DNA of 64,000 bases, taken from NCBI GenBank assembly GCA_021234535.1, contig CM037843.1:5164820-5228819 (forward strand). The letters run 5' to 3'. Made by a program: the position numbers and the translations under genes. The notes beneath the pieces were generated by a model that was not told where the DNA came from, searched no databases, and worked only from the letters and a program-made list of their open reading frames with translations. This stretch comes from Stichopus chloronotus (Eukaryota > Echinodermata > Holothuroidea > Aspidochirotida > Stichopodidae). Shown here one piece after another: positions 61,301-64,000 of this stretch (positions are counted from its first letter, which is position 1; each line of letters starts with the position of its first letter).

Positions 61301-63169
61301 AATCTGCATGGCATTTTGGATAGTGCTATCACTGAGACACTATGGCAGTACATGGCAGTATTTGCAAATTCTATCCCATGCCTGTTTAAATATTATCTCT
61401 GGGATACAGTACCCAGTACTTCTCATCTGGAATGCACCACATTTAAAGATTACAAACACTTATTGAATTAGCTAGACCAACAAATGAGTTCTCTATTTCC
61501 TGCAAGTATTTACACATGGAAAGTTTCTTTTTTTTTTCATGTGCCACATTTTCAATTTTACTTTTTCATACGCAATGTCACAGTCTGTGATCAAGAGGAG
61601 AGTAAAAATTCAGTAATTGTAAAAACATTCAAGAAAGACCACTTTCATAAACATATTTGACCTATATCACCAATATGATCAGCTAGTGTTCCTGGCCAAT
61701 CTTCTGGGAGGCCCAATCAGAAAACAGACCTTATTGTACTTATCCCCTTAATGGTTACACACATATGGGCATTGTTAAACATGTACTGTACGTGAGTTTG
61801 TACAGATACTGTACACGTGTGTGAGGCTCCACTTACAGTTTTATATTCCACATCTCTCTGTATCGCACGGCTCTGTAAATCTTCTTTAGAATAACTGAAG
61901 GTCTTGAGCCATGTAAGGGATTGATAAATAACGTGATTCTCTTCATTGCAAACTACCACCAGAGATCCTGAAAGACAGTTAACCAGGTTTCTTACACTTT
62001 CTTGGGAATTGATTTTCATACCTTTTCCATGATTTTCCCAGGATCAAAAAAAAAAAGTTCCATGACCTTACTCCTGATGTCTAACATAAAGTTTCAAAAT
62101 TTAAAGTGATTGCATGTGTAGGCAAAAAAGTAAAAACATTGAAATTTCATCTCCAAAAGTTTGGTAAGGCTTTTAATTACACCATTCAGACAATCTGGGA
62201 AAATAAATAGGTTTCAGTTGGTTAATTTTGCCATATGATTTCAAATTCTTCTAACATAACGACAAAAAGTGTAGAATACGATAATGCAGTGGTTGACAAT
62301 TTTCATTCAAATCAACGGTGTGCTTCTTCGAGCAAGCCAATGGGAAGTATACTAGTATTGAATATTCAGTTAACAACTGATACACTAGTGAGACCTGTAC
62401 TGTTGCATATTTATTACGTAGGCGGTTATAGTAAGAATCGTTAATTTTCAAGTATGGTTTCTGTTTTTTACTGTTTTATGCCAATTCTGTTGCTTTTCTA
62501 GGTAATTACTCTCATTGTCCTTCATTGAAAGACATAGTCCGTTCATGTACAACCTCGTGTGTACATTTAAAAATGAAAAGTTAGGATCAAACCTAATCTT
62601 ATCTTTTTGTTTTTTCAGTACACATGCAATCACTTTAACAGCAAAAGCTGAAGCAATATGAGGTGACGAGAATGTTCAATTTTGTTATTATAAAATTACA
62701 TTTTAATATTACAAGTGAGAGAAACAATGTCACTTTGTGAAAATTTCCATGACTTTTCAAGGGGTGCAAATAATTATTCTGAATTTCAAAGGCTGCTTTT
62801 GCAAATCTTGAAATACTTTCATTACTTTCCTATGCTTTGCATGCTGACTGTGGGAACCCTGCTTTCCTTGTTATCAAATGGCACTTGGTAGAGTAGAGAG
62901 TTTCCAATATTCAGGCCTCACAGCACCTCCTCTCTTAAATATAGGTTTTTTTAAAGGTTTTAATTCTGAAAATATAGGTTTTTAAAGGTTATCAAGGGCC
63001 AAAATATAGGTATTTATAGGTTTACAAGATCTGTTTTCCAACAAGATAAAAGTAATAAACAGCAAATTCTTACCTCAGCTCTCAGTCTTATAAGAAAAAT
63101 TCAGAATTCATACCACTTTGCAGGTACCCAAGGACTTCTACCTTTTCAGGTGATACTCCCCATGCACAT
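46252..63169 (-). CDS. gamma-butyrobetaine-dioxygenase-like 2-oxoglutarate/Fe(II) oxygenase (unit A, 5' end not seen)
   Basis: Twelve exons, all open, with consistent phases, give 1030 coding bases (about 343 codons): 63114-63169, 61837-61967, 61093-61151, 60182-60257, 58220-58264, 57208-57332, 54852-54992, 53503-53563, 52951-53004, 51707-51775, 49307-49411 and 46252-46359. FHQDLPYYESPPG carries the HxD iron ligands and RRMVHSR the distal His. VVVCNEENH holds the His that would complete the zinc site. Family members hydroxylate gamma-butyrobetaine (last step of carnitine synthesis) or trimethyllysine; NNRRMVH and GPLQVPE fit the butyrobetaine-like branch better, which is inference. The N-terminal WLR..C.C exon is not found between 63170 and 63640. 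The gene must start further upstream, have an unusual 5' end, or be misassembled there. Confidence 0.88.
48142..48424 (+). mobile_element. L1/Tx1-like LINE ORF2 C-terminal remnant
   Basis: One open frame reads NPIIWNN..., then YDKGIIYVHHEL, then FNKFNLAQRPFTLYWGVIKS and IPHRW. The order W.N, (Y/W).KGI.Y, F...YN(L/I)...F..Y.G(L/V)I..IP is typical of the region after reverse transcriptase in L1/Tx1-type ORF2. It sits in the last intron of the unit A gene on the opposite strand. Confidence 0.6.
49204..49268. repeat. 16-bp tandem repeat
   Basis: Units of AGATGTATGGTCCA(C/T)A repeat about four times, preceded by an inverted ATGTGGACCATA, so the array can fold back on itself. It lies in an intron just downstream of the exon at 49307-49411. 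Confidence 0.85.
49307..49411 (-). CDS. unit A dioxygenase exon with distal iron ligand
   Basis: 105 bp, phase 0, reading VKHRMVQGECVTFNNRRMVH and then SREAFKLNGGVRQLQ. Confidence 0.9.
51707..51775 (-). CDS. unit A dioxygenase exon
   Basis: 69 bp, phase 0, EMVQPYYEAYSKFLELMHAS to PAT. Donor GTAAGT. Confidence 0.88.
52410..52720. mobile_element. MITE with palindromic ends
   Basis: The left end reads TAGAGGTCGTGCACTGACGT; the right end inverted reads TAGAGGTTGTGCACGTGACG. A TATA-like flank lies on both sides, so the target duplication could be TA. The length is about 311 bp. The ends carry TGACGTCA, and the right end also CACGTG. It lies in an intron of the unit A gene. The superfamily was not assigned. 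Confidence 0.65.
52951..53004 (-). CDS. unit A dioxygenase exon
   Basis: 54 bp, phase 0, VIAVFWNQQAEGPLQVPE. Confidence 0.88.
53503..53563 (-). CDS. unit A dioxygenase exon
   Basis: 61 bp, ERPSHFVFQRPHI then QVNGQGK. The first base completes a serine codon with the previous exon. Confidence 0.88.
54852..54992 (-). CDS. unit A dioxygenase exon
   Basis: 141 bp, LDDCVKGGANLFVDVFNVAE then QLQREYPKHFETLL and on to HDD. The GG.N..VD.F..AE pattern follows the HxD exon in the family. The homologous exon of unit B carries two insertions. Confidence 0.9.
56030..56710 (+). other. possible solo LTR, unproven
   Basis: The stretch has an AATAAAAGAACTGAAG segment near 56319, reminiscent of an R/U5 border, and TTGCTACAGACTA.GCCA occurs twice (about 56270 and 56633). 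No clear TG..CA ends or target duplication were found, so this is only a candidate. Confidence 0.2.
57208..57332 (-). CDS. unit A dioxygenase exon with HxD iron motif
   Basis: 125 bp, reading KVTNIAYLEVPLSFHQDLPY then YESPPGLQFLHCIK. His and Asp of FHQD are the first two iron ligands. Confidence 0.92.
58220..58264 (-). CDS. unit A dioxygenase exon
   Basis: 45 bp, VGEMVAPVYETLYGK, phase 0. Confidence 0.88.
59201..59635. repeat. three-copy 145-bp tandem array with perfect AGGTCAAAGGTCA
   Basis: Three units start at 59201, 59346 and 59491. Each has TGACCTTTGACCT (59226-59238, 59371-59383, 59516-59528), the reverse of AGGTCAAAGGTCA. CCTACATACCAA.TTTGACTTTCAT follows. It lies in the intron between the exons at 58220 and 60182. 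Confidence 0.9.
60182..60257 (-). CDS. unit A dioxygenase exon
   Basis: 76 bp, WLQAMDKYGLALIKNVPC to AKVLE. It corresponds to the helix and strand before the HxD exon. Confidence 0.88.
61093..61151 (-). CDS. unit A dioxygenase exon
   Basis: 59 bp, DGIASFDFDEVCKSEDTFF, ending in split codon GA/G with donor GTAAGT. Confidence 0.87.
61837..61967 (-). CDS. unit A dioxygenase exon
   Basis: 131 bp, SLVVVCNEENHVIYQSLTWL then KTFSYSKEDLQSR. It begins with two bases of a glycine codon that is completed by the exon at 63114-63169. Confidence 0.88.
62938..63030. repeat. 32-33 bp tandem repeat
   Basis: AATATAGGTTTTTAAAGGTT-type units begin at 62938, 62971 and 63003. Intronic; no function is suggested. 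Confidence 0.75.
63114..63169 (-). CDS. unit A dioxygenase exon, first one visible
   Basis: 56 bp, CAWGVSPEKVEVLGYLQS, flanked by TTATTGCAG and GTATGA. The end phase fits the next exon exactly and the position matches HPDDVPKKLTLKTAEITDG of unit B. The start phase needs two bases from an upstream exon that was not identified. Confidence 0.65.
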
Positions 63170-63641
63170 CTGCAATAAAAAATGCATTTTTTCAACTACA
63201 TGCAGAATAAGCTTTAAGTACTCAACTCCAAGGTAAAACACATGTGTTCACAGTGAAAAAACATATTCCTGGCTTTGATGAGAAGGGGAAAAATACAGGT
63301 AACAACTTCATATCAAGAATCCCTGTACTTTTTAGGAGTAATGTACAGTTTCATCATGACAAAAAGAGAAACTAATTCAGAATGAGCAGCATAAGCACAT
63401 TTCATCTGAACACCTAAGGTAACTTTTAAAACATTTTGAATACAGTAACCAAACAGTTTGCGAATACTAACTAGGCATTCATACTTTGTTATCCTTACAA
63501 GTTAAAACAAAGATGAAGTGAATTATAAATAGTAGCAAAACACAGCATGTTATTCAATATCAGAACATGGATATATGAAATAAATGCATGTCAACAGAGT
63601 TTACTTTGCAACTGAACATCTAACAGAGTATGAGGGACAGT

Positions 63642-64000
63642 TCACTTTTTAAGTTTCTTTGATGCCTTTTCATATCTAGCTATTATCTTCCTTTTCTTTT
63701 CAGTTAGAAGTTTCAGTTCTTTTTCTGCCTCATCAAGTTTTTTCCGGGCAACCTCCAAGAACCCTGAAGCTAAGGACACATTGTTCATGTCCTTTTCTTT
63801 GATTGCCTTGGTCAATCTTTCCTGTGCCTCCTGAAGCAAAGCTTTTGCTCTTTGATATTCTTCTTCAGTTTCCTTTTCCCTACTTTTCAAATCCTTTTGA
63901 TCTTCCTTGAGTTCCTTCAGTTGTTGTTTGAGTTGCTTTTCGTATTCTTTTTGGAGTTTCTCTTGCTCTTGCTGCTCTGCCTGCTTCTTGGCCTTTGCTT
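63642..64000 (-). CDS. coiled-coil protein, C-terminal part (runs off the window)
   Basis: Open to the window edge, about 118 residues visible before a TGA at 63642-63644. It is almost entirely charged heptad sequence: KQAEQQEQEKLQKEYEKQLK, later REKETEEEYQRAKALLQEAQ, then a short non-charged break DMNNVSLASGF, and a lysine-rich end ASKKLKK. This is a long alpha-helical coiled coil with no enzymatic motif. The family was not recognised. The tail AAAAA/GTGAAC could also act as a weak splice donor (see findings). Confidence 0.7.
   Translation of the reverse strand, partial: AKAKKQAEQQEQEKLQKEYEKQLKQQLKELKEDQKDLKSREKETEEEYQRAKALLQEAQERLTKAIKEKDMNNVSLASGFLEVARKKLDEAEKELKLLTEKKRKIIARYEKASKKLKK

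Overview
The window is eukaryotic genomic DNA: genes are split by introns with GT/AG borders, AT-rich spacers are long, and repeats are mostly animal-type DNA transposons with a few LINE scraps. The gene content (gamma-butyrobetaine-dioxygenase-like genes and small surface leucine-rich-repeat proteins) and repeat style suggest a marine deuterostome invertebrate, probably an echinoderm. The species call is inference.

The backbone appears to be an unequal tandem triplication. Unit C (about 1-8540) holds an intact LRR gene (1100-2065, +) followed by only the last two exons of a dioxygenase gene (6377-8080, -), both disabled. Unit B (about 18600-36211) holds a second LRR gene (18840-19847, +) followed by a whole 13-exon dioxygenase gene (28519-36211, -). 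Its splice sites and exon lengths are preserved, but three single-base insertions break its frame. Unit A (about 41640-63169) holds a clean dioxygenase gene of which 12 coding exons are visible (46252-63169, -). No LRR gene was recognised in unit A. Beyond it, at 63642-64000 (-), is the 3' end of a lysine-rich coiled-coil protein.

The dioxygenase family is recognised from its N-terminal WLR..C.CPxC zinc motif (unit B), the HQD iron/2-oxoglutarate motif and the distal VHSR/LHSR histidine. All exon phases agree across the visible junctions. In carnitine biosynthesis such enzymes hydroxylate gamma-butyrobetaine, but the substrate of these copies cannot be read from sequence.

The spacers are rich in non-autonomous DNA transposons. 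Four hAT-type elements share TIRs starting CAGTGGCGGC or a variant, an internal motif and near-perfect 8-bp target duplications (3546-4282, 33991-34656, 38926-39701, 39783-40579). Another hAT element (23425-24077) still carries the C-terminal end of a transposase and is absent from the paralogous site in unit C. Two elements are flanked by TTAA (11508-11848, 16464-17126). One MITE with palindromic ends sits at 52410-52720. LINE reverse-transcriptase remnants lie at 18215-18358 and 48142-48424. Tandem arrays near 9.2-9.7, 13.2-13.7 and 59.2-59.6 kb carry AGGTCAAAGGTCA motifs. No tRNA, rRNA, CRISPR array or prokaryotic operon was seen.
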